Positions 16,836 through 27,548 of a stretch of DNA of 64,000 nucleotides are shown piece after piece. Numbering within the stretch: position 1 is the first letter of the stretch; every line of letters begins with the position of its first letter. Made by a program: the position numbers and the translations under genes. The stretch is from contig JAYMGJ010000212.1 in NCBI GenBank assembly GCA_037178675.1, positions 180,613-244,612 of the forward strand, written 5' to 3'. Source of the DNA: Scleroderma bovista (lineage: Eukaryota > Basidiomycota > Agaricomycetes > Boletales > Sclerodermataceae). The notes beneath the pieces were generated by a model. That model was not told the origin of the DNA. It saw nothing but the letters and a program-made list of their open reading frames with translations, and made no database searches.

Positions 16836-17182
16836 GTTCCTCTGGTATCCGCATAGTGAAGCCCAGATAGCCTCGATGGTACATTCCCCACGAAGTGTGT
16901 GTACTGGAATTCCGGCCGGCAAGCGACTGACAACTGTGTTGGTTACGGGTCGAGGATGTGACATCCTTCTGTGGGAACGACTGTGTTGGTCTGCCTAGGA
17001 CGAGTTTCTCCGCTTTTGAGTCCCGATGGCGCTCTTCCTCGCTCTTCCACTTGGCAGAGAACGCTGTACCGGTCCGGCCCGGTCCGGGGTTGCCAAACAC
17101 ATCCAAATTTTTGTCGATGCACAGTTCAGGTTACTCGGAAGCTCGACTTGCTCTACAACTATAGCTACACCTAAGATTCAAC
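16836..17182. other. Upstream region of the V-ATPase gene
   Basis: About 350 unique bases between the duplication edge and the V-ATPase start codon; presumed promoter and 5' leader. No recognised motif. The duplication edge lies only about 350 bases from the start of this housekeeping gene. Confidence 0.5.
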
Positions 17183-20100
17183 ATGGGGGATCAATGGTAC
17201 CCCTCCATGTTCCGTAGGTATCCAGAGCCTTTTTGGTGTGCTTTTCTGACCGAAAAACTGATAGGCTCGGAGCCAATGAGCTTGGTCCAGCTCTACATCC
17301 CAACGGAAGTTGCTCACGATACAGTCGCAGAACTAGGCGAACTCGGAGATGTCCAGTTTAAAGATGTTGGTACTTTGCAATGTGCTGTCGTTGATTTGAC
17401 TCTTACACTTTACCCGCAGCTAAATCCTACCATCAATCCTTTCCAACGTTCCTTTGTTGGTGAAATTCGGAGGTTCGAAGATATGGCACGAAGGACCCGC
17501 TTTTTCATCTCTCAGATCGAGAAGGAAACAGACCATATCCCGATGCGCCCTCTTTACGATTCGGCGCCTCTCATCACCGTCGGTCCCCGTGCTGCGCGTA
17601 CCATCGACGAACTAGATGAGGTGCTCGCCGAGCACGAGGCTCGACTTTTGCAAATGAACGAGAGTTATAAGACGCTTGGTGAGCGTACGAAGCAGCTGAT
17701 CGAAGCGCGCCATGTCTTGAGGGAGACTGCGGTTTTCTTCGACAAGGCAAGTGGTAACGACGCAGCCAGGTTCTGAAGTGCTTATATTCTCGTACCTAGG
17801 CGGAGGCCCAGCAGTCTGAAGTACGGTCATCCCTCGACGAGAGCTCGGCTCCATTGCTTCAGCATGACGACCGCGATACTCAGTACTCGACTAACCTGCA
17901 ATTCGACTTGGAGTGAGTGCAAAAAATGTGTCCGTCATCAGGCAACTAACTCGCTACAGGTTCATTGCAGGAACTATCGACAGAGCCCGTGTTCCGACGT
18001 TGGAGCGCGTTCTCTGGCGTATCCTGCGAGGCAATCTCTACATGAATCATACCGACATTGCAGAGCCTTTCATCGATCCTGTCACGGGGACAGAGACACG
18101 CAGGAACGTCTTTATCATCTTCGCACACGGAGAAGCTGTTCTTGCGAAGATTCGCAAGGTATCAGAGTCCATGGGTGCAACTTTATATCCAATTGATGCG
18201 AACGCCGATAAACGTGCCGATTCGCTGCGTGAGGTGACGTCTCGTCTTGAGGACCTTCAAACAGTGTTGTACCACACTGGAACTACTAGGCGAACCGAGC
18301 TGGTGACGATTGGTGAGAATCTTGCGCGATGGCAAGATGTTGTCCGCAAGGAGAAGGCCATTTATGAGACCATGAATCTCTTCAACTATGATGTTCGCAG
18401 GAAGACGCTGGTCGCTGAAGGATGGTGCCCAACTAGGGACCTCACAATGATCCAGATGGCTCTCAGGCATGCGACTGTAAGTATCCAGCGACTACTAGTT
18501 GGTGGCATGAACTCATTCCGCTACTAGGAAGAGTCTGGAACGAACGTTGTGCCAATATTGCAAGAGCTTCGCACCAACAAGACGCCACCCACATTCGTCA
18601 GAACCAATAAGTTTACGGAGGGCTTCCAGACCATCATGGACAGCTATGGGATCGCAACTTACCAAGAAGTCAATCCTGGGTTGTTTGCCATCATCACATT
18701 CCCGTTCCTCTTCGCTGTCATGTTTGGTGATATTGGTCACGGTTTCATCATCCTCTTTACCGCTCTCTACATGATTCTTTTCGAAAGGAAGCTGGCGAAG
18801 GCCGACTTAGGCGAGGTGAGTAATTCCCTTGATGACGTTCCTTTGGGGAACACTCATGGCGATTGCACGGGCAGCTCGCTTCACCATTCTTCTTGTAAGT
18901 CACAGTGGAGCTTTCCACACTCAGTGCTCATGATATCTGCAGCGGACGATACATCATTCTCCTCATGGGACTGTTCTCTATATACACCGGCCTCATTTAT
19001 AATGACATATTCTCCAAGACACTCCACCTCTGGCCCTCTGGGTGGGACTTTACGGAGGTAAATGGGGTTGAGGTTGGGACTTCCAATGGCCATATTTATC
19101 CGTTTGGCCTGGATCCAGCCTGGCATGAGGCGGATAACGGAATGGTGTTTACCAACTCGTACAAAATGAAGATGTCCGTTGTTTTAGGGGTGATTCATGT
19201 ATGTGCATTTGTGCATTTACGTTCTCCGTTCCCATCGCCTGACACGTTGCGCAGATGACGTTCGCCTTGTGCTTGCAACTCCCGAATCACATCAAGTTCA
19301 AGCGGCCATTGGATATCTACACCAACTTCATACCCCAAATGATCTTTCTTCAATCTATCTTCGGCTATCTTGTGGTGTGCATCCTTTACAAATGGTCGAT
19401 TGACTGGTCGACGCGATCGACGGAACCCCCCTCGTTGCTGAACATGCTTATTGCCATGTTCTTGTCGCCTGGCTCGGTTGATCCCCATTCCCAGTTGTAC
19501 CCTGGACAAAGTTTTGTGCAGGTCGTGCTGATGTTACTTGCCGCTATCTGCGTTCCTTGGATGTTGTGTGTAAAGCCGTACTTTCAATGGAAGGAAATGC
19601 GGGCGATCCAAGGGCAAGGATATGTAGGGCTGGACCATCATGATGGGCCTAGCCGACGTTCCGATGAGGTGTTGGAAATTGAGGAAGAAGGCAATGGCCG
19701 GGTGATAGTCGAGGAAATGGAAGAGGAACATGTGAGTGATTGACATCCGTGATAACGGTTGATCGCCAATAATTGTCATGGCAGGACCAGCACGATTTCA
19801 GCGAGGTGCTCATCCACCAAATCATCCACACGATCGAGTTTTGTCTAGGGTGTATTTCGCACACTGCTTCCTATCTCCGGCTGTGGGCCCTTTCACTGGC
19901 GCATGCACAGTTATCTGAGGTGCTGTGGATGATGACGCTCGAGAATGTCCTTGGGATGTCTGGGATCACGGGGATTATAGCACTTGTGCTGATGGGCGGA
20001 GTCTGGTTCGCGTCCACGGTGTTCATATTGTGTATCATGGAGGTACGTTCCAGTGCAACGTGCGTCTGTTATGGAGCCTGATCCTGTGTCTGTCTACCAA

Positions 20101-20296
20101 TCAGGGCCTTTCGGCATTTCTGCACGCCCTCCGATTACACTGGGTGGAAGCGAACAGCAAGCACTACATAGGGGAGGGTTATGTACGTATCTTGTTTCTT
20201 TCCGCGCTCAACGTGTGTGGTGCATGCTGATGATTCTATTCTCGTTCACAGGCGTTTGCGCCGTTGAGCTTTGCCAAACTAGAGGAAAAGGAGTGA
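17183..20296 (+). CDS. VPH1: V-type proton ATPase subunit a
   Basis: Membrane subunit of the vacuolar proton pump; forms the proton half-channels with the c-ring. Twelve exons in phase: 17183-17213, 17265-17365, 17420-17746, 17800-17912, 17960-18476, 18528-18815, 18875-18894, 18943-19198, 19255-19731, 19785-20042, 20105-20182 and 20252-20296, giving 836 residues, the normal family length. Seen: the N-terminal [45 protein letters not shown], and the C-terminal [20 protein letters not shown], which carries the arginine known to be essential for proton transport. Oddities: intron 3 begins with GC (GCAAGT...TAG), and one exon is only 20 bases (18875-18894). Three early introns are near or exact multiples of three and remain partly open. 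Confidence 0.95.
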
Positions 20297-20764
20297 ATGG
20301 ACGCTGTTCTCAGTTATGCGCTCTGTTGTACCTATGCTACTGAGCAATGAGTATCGCTTGTCGTGAACAATTACTGCGGGGTACGAGTTCGGAGGGCAGC
20401 CAAGTCAACTTGCTGTGCATTTCCGGCACCACATTTTTTCAAAGTCCGCTATCAAAGGGGTTTATAATCATAACCTTTTATATTTTTCTTTTCTTCAGAA
20501 CTCCCCTCAGTTTTTTTTTTCCCTCTCTGCATCGAATAGAGGTCTGTCGACTCCGCCCCCGCTGGTCTGCTCCCACTGACGTCGTGTGCAGGCATTCGGC
20601 CACCCATAGACTTAGAGAGTTCATCCTTGCTGGCCTTTTGTTTGCTTTAATCGCACCTAGAAGAACATCCAACTAAGGACCCATTTAGTTTGCAAGGCAG
20701 GTCGGCCCGTCGCACGAGGATGATGTTCGCGAAGACTGATCTCTTTTGGCAGATCTAAAAAAAC
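20297..20764. promoter_or_regulatory. Promoter and leader of eEF3
   Basis: 468 bases between the V-ATPase stop and the eEF3 start. It has strongly pyrimidine-rich tracts (about 20480-20530, including an uninterrupted T run followed by CCCTCTCTGC), a common feature upstream of highly expressed fungal genes. A TATA-like TTTATATTTTTC lies near 20480. Exact transcription start not determinable. Confidence 0.4.
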
Positions 20765-23700
20765 ATGCCCGCTATTACTGCTACCCCTGTTGCTGTTACC
20801 CCCGCCTCTCTCAAGGGCGTCGTCGAGGGTGTCGACGCTGCCTCCCTCTTCGCTGCCGACAAGGCTACCCGCGAGGGTACTGCAAAGGCCTTGGCCTCTG
20901 CTGTCCAAAATGACGGTCCCGCTGCACTCACTGCAGTGGGATTCGCCGAGGCTGCCGTCAAGGCCCTCGCTGACAAAAAATCCCCCGCTGCTCGGGAGGG
21001 CGCTGCCAATGCTGTGATCGTCCTCGCCGAAGCCGGTGCGACGAAATCCCTTGAACCCATCTTCATCGATTCTGGTCTCTATGCTGCTCTCATTGAAGGT
21101 TTTGCTGATAAAACGCCTGCCGCTCGCAATGCTGCTGTGGAGGCTGTCCGTCAATTTGCTGCGACCATGAACTCATGGGCTACTGCCCTTCTTCTCCCCG
21201 CGCTTCTTCACCAGATCAAAACAGCTGGGAAATGGCAGATCAAGACTGGCGCTCTTGTTGTACTCAATCAGCTCGTCGCCAGCGCTCCTCTCCAGACTGC
21301 TCGTCTCATGCCTGACATCGTCCCTGTCCTCTCCGAGGCTATCTGGGACACCAAGGCCGACGTGAAGAAGGCCGCACGCGATACGCTTACAAAGGCCTGT
21401 GCATTGGTTTCTAACAAGGATATTGAACGATTCATTCCGGCACTTATCAACTCACTAATTAACCCAGTCGAAGAGGTCCCTAAGACCATCCAACTCCTTT
21501 CGGCTACCACGTTCGTTTCTGAAGTAGACTCTGCAACGCTTTCGTTGATGGTTCCTCTCCTGTCGCGTGGTATTAATGAGAAACTCACTGCCACCAAACG
21601 TAAGGTTGCTGTGTAAGTGTACTACCCGTCGCTGTTCTTCGAGATCTGACCCCTTTCGTTAGCATTGTCGACAACATGTCGAAATTGGTCGACTCTCCCG
21701 TCACTGTCCGTCCCTTCTTGCCCAAGCTCCTGCCTGGTCTTATCAAGGTCGAGTCGTCCATCGGTGACCCTGAGGCTCGTGGTGTTGTTGGCAAGGCCAT
21801 CGCGACCCTCCGCCAAGTTGGCGAGGTCCCTGAAACCAGTGATGGCACCGACCTCCCGCCCTTGAAGTCAGCTGAGCCCGCTCAGTTGGTATCAGGTCTC
21901 GCTGCTGTGTACAAGAAAGCGGGTGCCACTGCTCCTTCATCCACTGATGTCAACATCGTGTACGTTTCTCGTTTGGCCGCCAACCTCGTCAACATCAAGA
22001 ACTTCGACATTTCGGAGTGGCAGCGCCTTGCTCCATTCATTGGCTATGCCTCCCCTACCCCTGATCCTGTCAGTATTACCAACGAATGGGTGGTTCGCTC
22101 CGCAACTGAGGGCGACGATGACGACCACGTCGAGGAGGATGAGGAAGAGGGTGAAGACCTTTGCAATTGCCAGTTCTCTCTTGCCTACGGCGCCAAGATC
22201 CTCCTCAACACTGCCACTCTCCGTCTCAAGCGCGGTCACCGTTATGGTCTCTGCGGTAAGAACGGTACTGGAAAGTCCACTCTCATGCGTGCCATCCAGA
22301 ATGGCCAGGTAGAGGGCTTCCCATCCCCTGATGTGGTCCGTACCTTCTACGTCGAGCACGACATCGACGGCAGCGATGCCGACACCTCTGTTCTCCAATT
22401 CATTCGTTCTGACACTCGCATCTTGGCCAATGAAGCCGAGGTCATTGAGACCCTCTTATCTGTGGGCTTCAGCGACGAACGTCAGAAGCAGTCCATTGGC
22501 AGCCTTTCTGGTGGTTGGAAGATGAAGCTCGCTCTTGCGCGCGCCATGCTTTTCAAGGCCGACATCCTCTTGCTCGATGAGCCCACTAACCACTTGGATG
22601 TCATCAATGTTGCTTGGCTCGAGAACTACCTCGTCTCGTTGACGAACTGCACTTCCAGTATGTTTCTTGTATTTTATCTTGCGCTGCATTTGTCTTACAC
22701 GCCATCTAGTCATCGTGTCTCACGACTCTGGCTTCCTCAACAACACTATCACTGACGTTCTCCACCTCAACCGCTTCAAGGTCCGGAGGTACCGTGGTAA
22801 CCTGGAGCACTTTGTCAAGCAGGTACCCGAGGCTAAATCATACTACACCCTCGAGGCCGCCGAGGACTACAAGTTCAAGCTCCCTGACCCCCCTCTCCTC
22901 GAGGGTGTCAAGACCAAGGAGAAGTCCCTGATTAAGATGCGCAAGGTTGGCTTCCAATATCCCACCCAGTCTGTGCAGCAATTGTACGACATCTCGCTTC
23001 AAGTCTCCCTCTCCTCCCGTGTCGCTATCCTCGGTCCCAACGGTTCCGGAAAGTCGACGCTCGTCAAGTTGCTCATCGGTGACACTGAGCCCAACAAGGG
23101 TGGTGAAATCTGGAAGCACCCCAACTTGGTCATCGGCTACGTTGCTCAGCATGCCTTCCACCACATCGACAGCCACCTTGACAAGACCGCTCTCGAGTAT
23201 ATGCTCTGGCGTTACCAGACTGGTGAGGACTTGGAGGAGATGTCGAAGGCTAGTCGCCAGATCACGGATGCCGAGGCACAAAAGATGAAGGATGGATCCC
23301 TCTACGTTCACGAAGGTCAAAAGAGGATCATCGACGAGATTATGACGCGTAAGAAGCTGAAGCAGTCATACGAGTACGAGGTGTCCTTCAAGAACATGTC
23401 ATCGTCGGAGAACCTCTGGATATCTCGTGATGAGCTCGTCAAGCGTGGTTTCGAGAAGGTGAGTTGTACTCTGTATTCCACTCCGAATCAAGTCTCACAA
23501 AGCTTTTCTCTGTACACAGAAAGTTTTGGAGGTTGACACTCGTGAGGCTCAGCGCCTTGGTCTCCTGCGCCCCCTCGTTCGTCGCGAGATCGAGAAGCAC
23601 TTTGCTGACTTCGGTCTTGAACCTGAGTTTGTCTCGCACAATACCATGAGAGGTCTTTCTGGTGGTCAGAAGGTCAAGATTGTCCTCGGTGCTGCCACAT

Positions 23701-24204
23701 GGCGCCGTCCCCACATCATCTGCTTGGACGAGCCCACTAGTACGTCGGATGTTTTCAGAACTTACTGCACGAGCTAACCACTATCCGTAGACTACCTTGA
23801 CCGTGAATCGCTTGCTGCCCTCATTTCGGCCTTGAAGGTCTTTGAGGGAGGTGTACTCATCATCACGCACAACCGGGACTTCTCCGAGTCCCTCTGTTCC
23901 GAGTACGTCCTTTTGTGTTGTTCCGCATTCATTCTCAATCTGATCAACGATCCCTAGGGTCTGGGCCATGCGTGACGGCCACCTCGAGGCCTCTGGCCAC
24001 AACTGGGTAGAGGGACAAGGATCTGGCCCTCGTATCGACAAAAAGGATGGAGAGGAAGAAGTCCAGTACGACGCCATGGGCAACAAGATCGATGTCAAGA
24101 AGAACAAAAAGCTGACTTCGGCAGAACAGCGCAAAAAGAAGAAGGAGCGCATGGCACGCAGGAAGCGGGGCGAAGAAGTCTTCAGCGACGAGGACGAGCT
24201 CTAG
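20765..24204 (+). CDS. TEF3: Translation elongation factor 3 (eEF3)
   Basis: Fungal ribosome-bound ATPase that helps release E-site tRNA during elongation. Six exons in phase: 20765-21612, 21663-22657, 22710-23458, 23520-23739, 23791-23902 and 23958-24204, giving 1056 residues, the family's usual size. Domains in order: N-terminal HEAT repeats (about residues 1-330); ABC1 with GKNGTGKST, signature [15 protein letters not shown] and [11 protein letters not shown]2 with GPNGSGKST, an inserted chromodomain (around [15 protein letters not shown]), signature [12 protein letters not shown] and DEPTNYLD; and a basic, lysine-rich C-terminal tail ending EDEL. Codon use is strongly biased to C-ending codons, as expected for high expression. 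A short damaged copy of an ABC2-region piece lies downstream at 24620-24705. Confidence 0.97.
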
Positions 24205-25778
24205 ATTCGTGTTCTTTTTCTTTTTCTTTTCTTCTTCCCGCCATTCCCCGTTGCGTCACGCGGCGCGTGTGCTCTATCCTCTCTCCCTTGTTGTACTTTT
24301 CGATGTGCTTACTTAGTGTGCTGTGTAATTGGTCGTCATCATCATCTGTTGTTCGTATATCCTCATGTTTATGATTTTATAATTCAGCTTTACGATTTGC
24401 ATAACGTGCGAGGGTGCATGTGAGTTTGTTGAGAAGTTACAACAAGGTTCATAAATGGTATTTGGAAGTACTCTGGAAGACCCCCATTAGCTGAGTCAAA
24501 CCACTGTTCTTAAAACGATTCTCAAGAGTAGACTCCAGGGAATTCTTAGAAGAGTCTCGCAAGGTTTACATAAACCGCGACGCTCGGGGCATAAAAGACC
24601 GACCGAAGTGTGAGCGCTCGACGCCGATGCCTCGGTCTCCTTTGCCCCCTCCGTCGTGGGATCGAAAAGCACGCTGGTCCCTGTGGACTTCAGCCTGAAG
24701 TCATTCGATAGACCCGGCGACGGCGATAACTTATAATCGCAGTCACCGGTTCTATTGACCCAGGACAGCCAGCTACCCTTAGTAGTAAGGGCGAGTTAGC
24801 GTGCGAATTCACCCGTGGAGCCCATCTCTTTGAAGTTTGTGCAGATTTAAATGCCGTAGGTCATTCGACGAGGTGGTGGCAGGGTATTTTACAGCTTCGA
24901 GTAGACTACAATTTACTGACTCTTTCATAGCCATCCGAGTCCAGACCTTCAAATCCCTTCAGGTCTTTTTCGCGTGCGGCGAATTTGGAAAAGCTTTGTA
25001 AATTCACCGTACGCTTCACGGATACCAGGCTATGCGGTGGCAAGCCGTTGTATGAAGTCTGTGCACGGCGTAAGCACTCTGATTGGACGCCCAGAGATAA
25101 GGTGTCTCTAAAGGAGGACTAAGTGCTCGGCTATGTTATGCTTTTCTGTCCCTAGCTTTGAAGCCTCGGCAGTCTTTTGACTGATCAACAAAAGTGTCGA
25201 ATGTATCTGTGGGTGCTGATCTTTTCAATGCTAAGAGGTCAAACGATAGCACTGGCCCGTAACCTGCATGAAGATGGGCAAATGACACAATGGGTAATAG
25301 GTTGGGCATTAAGTGAGCATGGATGTGGGTACAACTTTCGTGGATGTTCATATCAATTACTGACCGTTGTGCAGTGCTCACAAGAAACATTCTAACTATG
25401 GCTGACTTGACCGCGCGTGTTTAAGTGAATAGCTACTACTACGCCTAAGCTATAGTTTCACCATTATGAGCCATGTGAAGGATAGCATGAGGCATGGCGA
25501 CAGGTGTCTTGAGAGCCGCAGCACAGCACTATACTTTCCCTTGCACATGTGGTTTAGGATTGGTTGTAGCAAACCTCCTGGGGGAGGAGTACATACCCAT
25601 AGTCCACAATATTTCAATTTGAATAAGACTGTTACACAAACAAGTAGACTGAGTGCGTGTTCTGGTCAAAAATCAAGTATCCACTGACGACACTATCAAA
25701 ATACGTGTGACACAGTCCAGATGAACGCCAGTGCTTACACAGGTTATTTAGACAGTTCAAGATATCACAGTGAGTACA
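24205..25778. other. Intergenic region with an eEF3 relic
   Basis: About 1.6 kb between eEF3 and the convergent metalloprotease gene. The first 100 bases are T-rich 3' UTR-like sequence (TTCTTTTTCTTTTTC). Apart from the eEF3-derived relic at 24620-24705 I see no gene. Confidence 0.55.
24620..24705 (+). pseudogene. Short eEF3-derived relic
   Basis: About 80 bases resemble eEF3 exon 4 at 23549-23630: shared runs include GGTCTCCT, GCCCCCTC, GGGATCGA/CGAGATCGA and AAGCAC, with several substitutions and small gaps. It keeps no frame. Probably the remnant of a local duplication. Confidence 0.55.
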
Positions 25779-27196
25779 TCAACCAAGAAAATTCCAAACC
25801 AAGGTTGTTACAGCTACAAGGAGGAAGGTTGGCACGGGTACACCTGGAGTGGCACCGTTGGAACCAGGGACAGGGAGGAAAGTGGATGCGTCTTGTTTCT
25901 GCTGAGCTGCTGACTCCTACACGATAGTCAGCGGGTCAATTTTTTTTTCACGAAGACAATGGGCAATTGCATACCTTGAATGCAACAATGCCGACCAGTA
26001 CACCAGCGGCGAAAAAGAGGATAGCGATGATCAACCATATGACACCCCAAACTACATGCACGCGTCAGGGATAATGGTCGATGTGTAGGATACAAAAAAT
26101 ACCTTGAGAAGGGAAGCAGCCGCAAATCCTCGCAAATGCAGATGCGTCTGAGTTATTAACCTTGCGTTTGATGGTATCGTCTGGAAGAACACCCCTCGGC
26201 GTCTAGTACTCAATGACAGAGAACACCTCGACGTACCGACCACGTCCCAAATAACATAGAGATCTGACATGACACCAATAAACAAAATCTGAGAAATGTC
26301 CTGTTACGAACATTGGCCTGATCGGAAGTGAAGGGATTCTCACAAGATAGCGAAGTGCCTCGCCCTCTGCAACAAACCAAAACAGGACGATCAGGCCCGA
26401 CATGCCTAGAATCAAGACCCAAGTTCTATAGCACGCATCAGTATGGATGCAGAAACTACATCCGTGAAAGATAGACGTACAACCAGTTTCTCCTTGCCCA
26501 CCAGAGGGTGAACAGGAAAAAGACGGCAAGGACAAGACAGGCGACTTTGCTTGCATTGGTATCGAATCCACATGCTATGAGGCACGCCCCTATCAAGGAC
26601 GAACCAAGGTATCCTGCAGGAAGGCTGATCCAGGGTATACCACCAGACATTCGAGTCTCGCCTCCTTCGTCCGCTATGAAAGCGATATCAGTACTTGCCG
26701 CGTTACATCAAGAACGCTACCAACGATCAAGAACAACGGAGTGTATAGTTGCACAGGTTAACATGCCGGCGAACGCGTGGCTCATCTAGCAGGTCTCCGA
26801 TCATAAGGAACTGGTGCGCAGTACAACAGGTTGCTTACTTCGTGGAAACCGACCGTGAGCAGTCTGAAAGTATGTCAGGTTGTAGTGAAGGGAATGAATC
26901 TTCGAATCCAACCTACTTGAATGGATAGACTGCAATGTGTGGCGAAAGGGCTTAGTCGCGTCCCTCGGGTAGACTTCTCATACGTACTGATCCAACTAAG
27001 AAATGGTACATGCCTACCAAACAACACCCAGTTAGACTTGGAAAAACAGAAGAACCAGGGAAATCCACCATAAAATAGCAATTGCAATAACATAACATCC
27101 TGCTACGATCAAAGTAACTCGTTGGGTGGCGTTCGGGGTGAGGTCTGATTGTACATCTCTGGGAAACAGGTAATTCTGGACGTCGAGGGAAGGCAT
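25779..27196 (-). CDS. M50B-like membrane zinc metalloprotease
   Basis: Resembles the peptidase M50B-like family (PF13398): multi-pass membrane proteins with a zinc-binding HExxH. Eleven minus-strand exons in phase: 27196-27069, 27013-26988, 26929-26917, 26863-26839, 26785-26725, 26673-26481, 26425-26344, 26288-26237, 26180-26103, 26051-25975 and 25916-25779, giving 290 residues. Seen: MPSLDVQNYLFPRDV, a TM segment, LLTVGFHE joined to MSHAFAGMLTC (the HEMSH motif is split by an intron), DPDEGGETRMSGGIPW, LPAGYLGSSLIGACLIACGF, further TM segments and VIWDVVDDTIKRKV. One exon is only 13 bases. The substrate is unknown. It is convergent with eEF3 and divergent from the amidohydrolase gene. Confidence 0.85.
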
Positions 27197-27548
27197 TTGG
27201 TGTGTGGTCGTGAAGGAAGAGGAGTCGTGAGGATGCGCAGCGCGTCGATGGTGAACAGGTTGAGTGTTGAACCAAGCTTCTAGAGATGCACTGCCTGAAG
27301 TCGTCTTTATTTGGCAAGCACGGCCGAAGTCCGAGGAATCAAAAACTAGTACATACTATGAAAAACCGTAGTCACACAAGTACAGCACAGAATACGATGA
27401 CCCAGTCGAGTCAATCATGGAGACAGAGACGGACAATTGACTCGCTGCGGTACAATGTAGAGACTCAGGGGATTGCAGTAATGCTTACCTAACTTACCTG
27501 CATAGCCACTACCCGGAATCCACAGACTTGAGTCGGTGCATTGCAGGC
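27197..27548. promoter_or_regulatory. Bidirectional intergenic region
   Basis: 352 bases between the divergent start codons of the M50B-like protease (minus) and the amidohydrolase fusion (plus); presumed shared promoter region. No specific site recognised. Confidence 0.4.
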
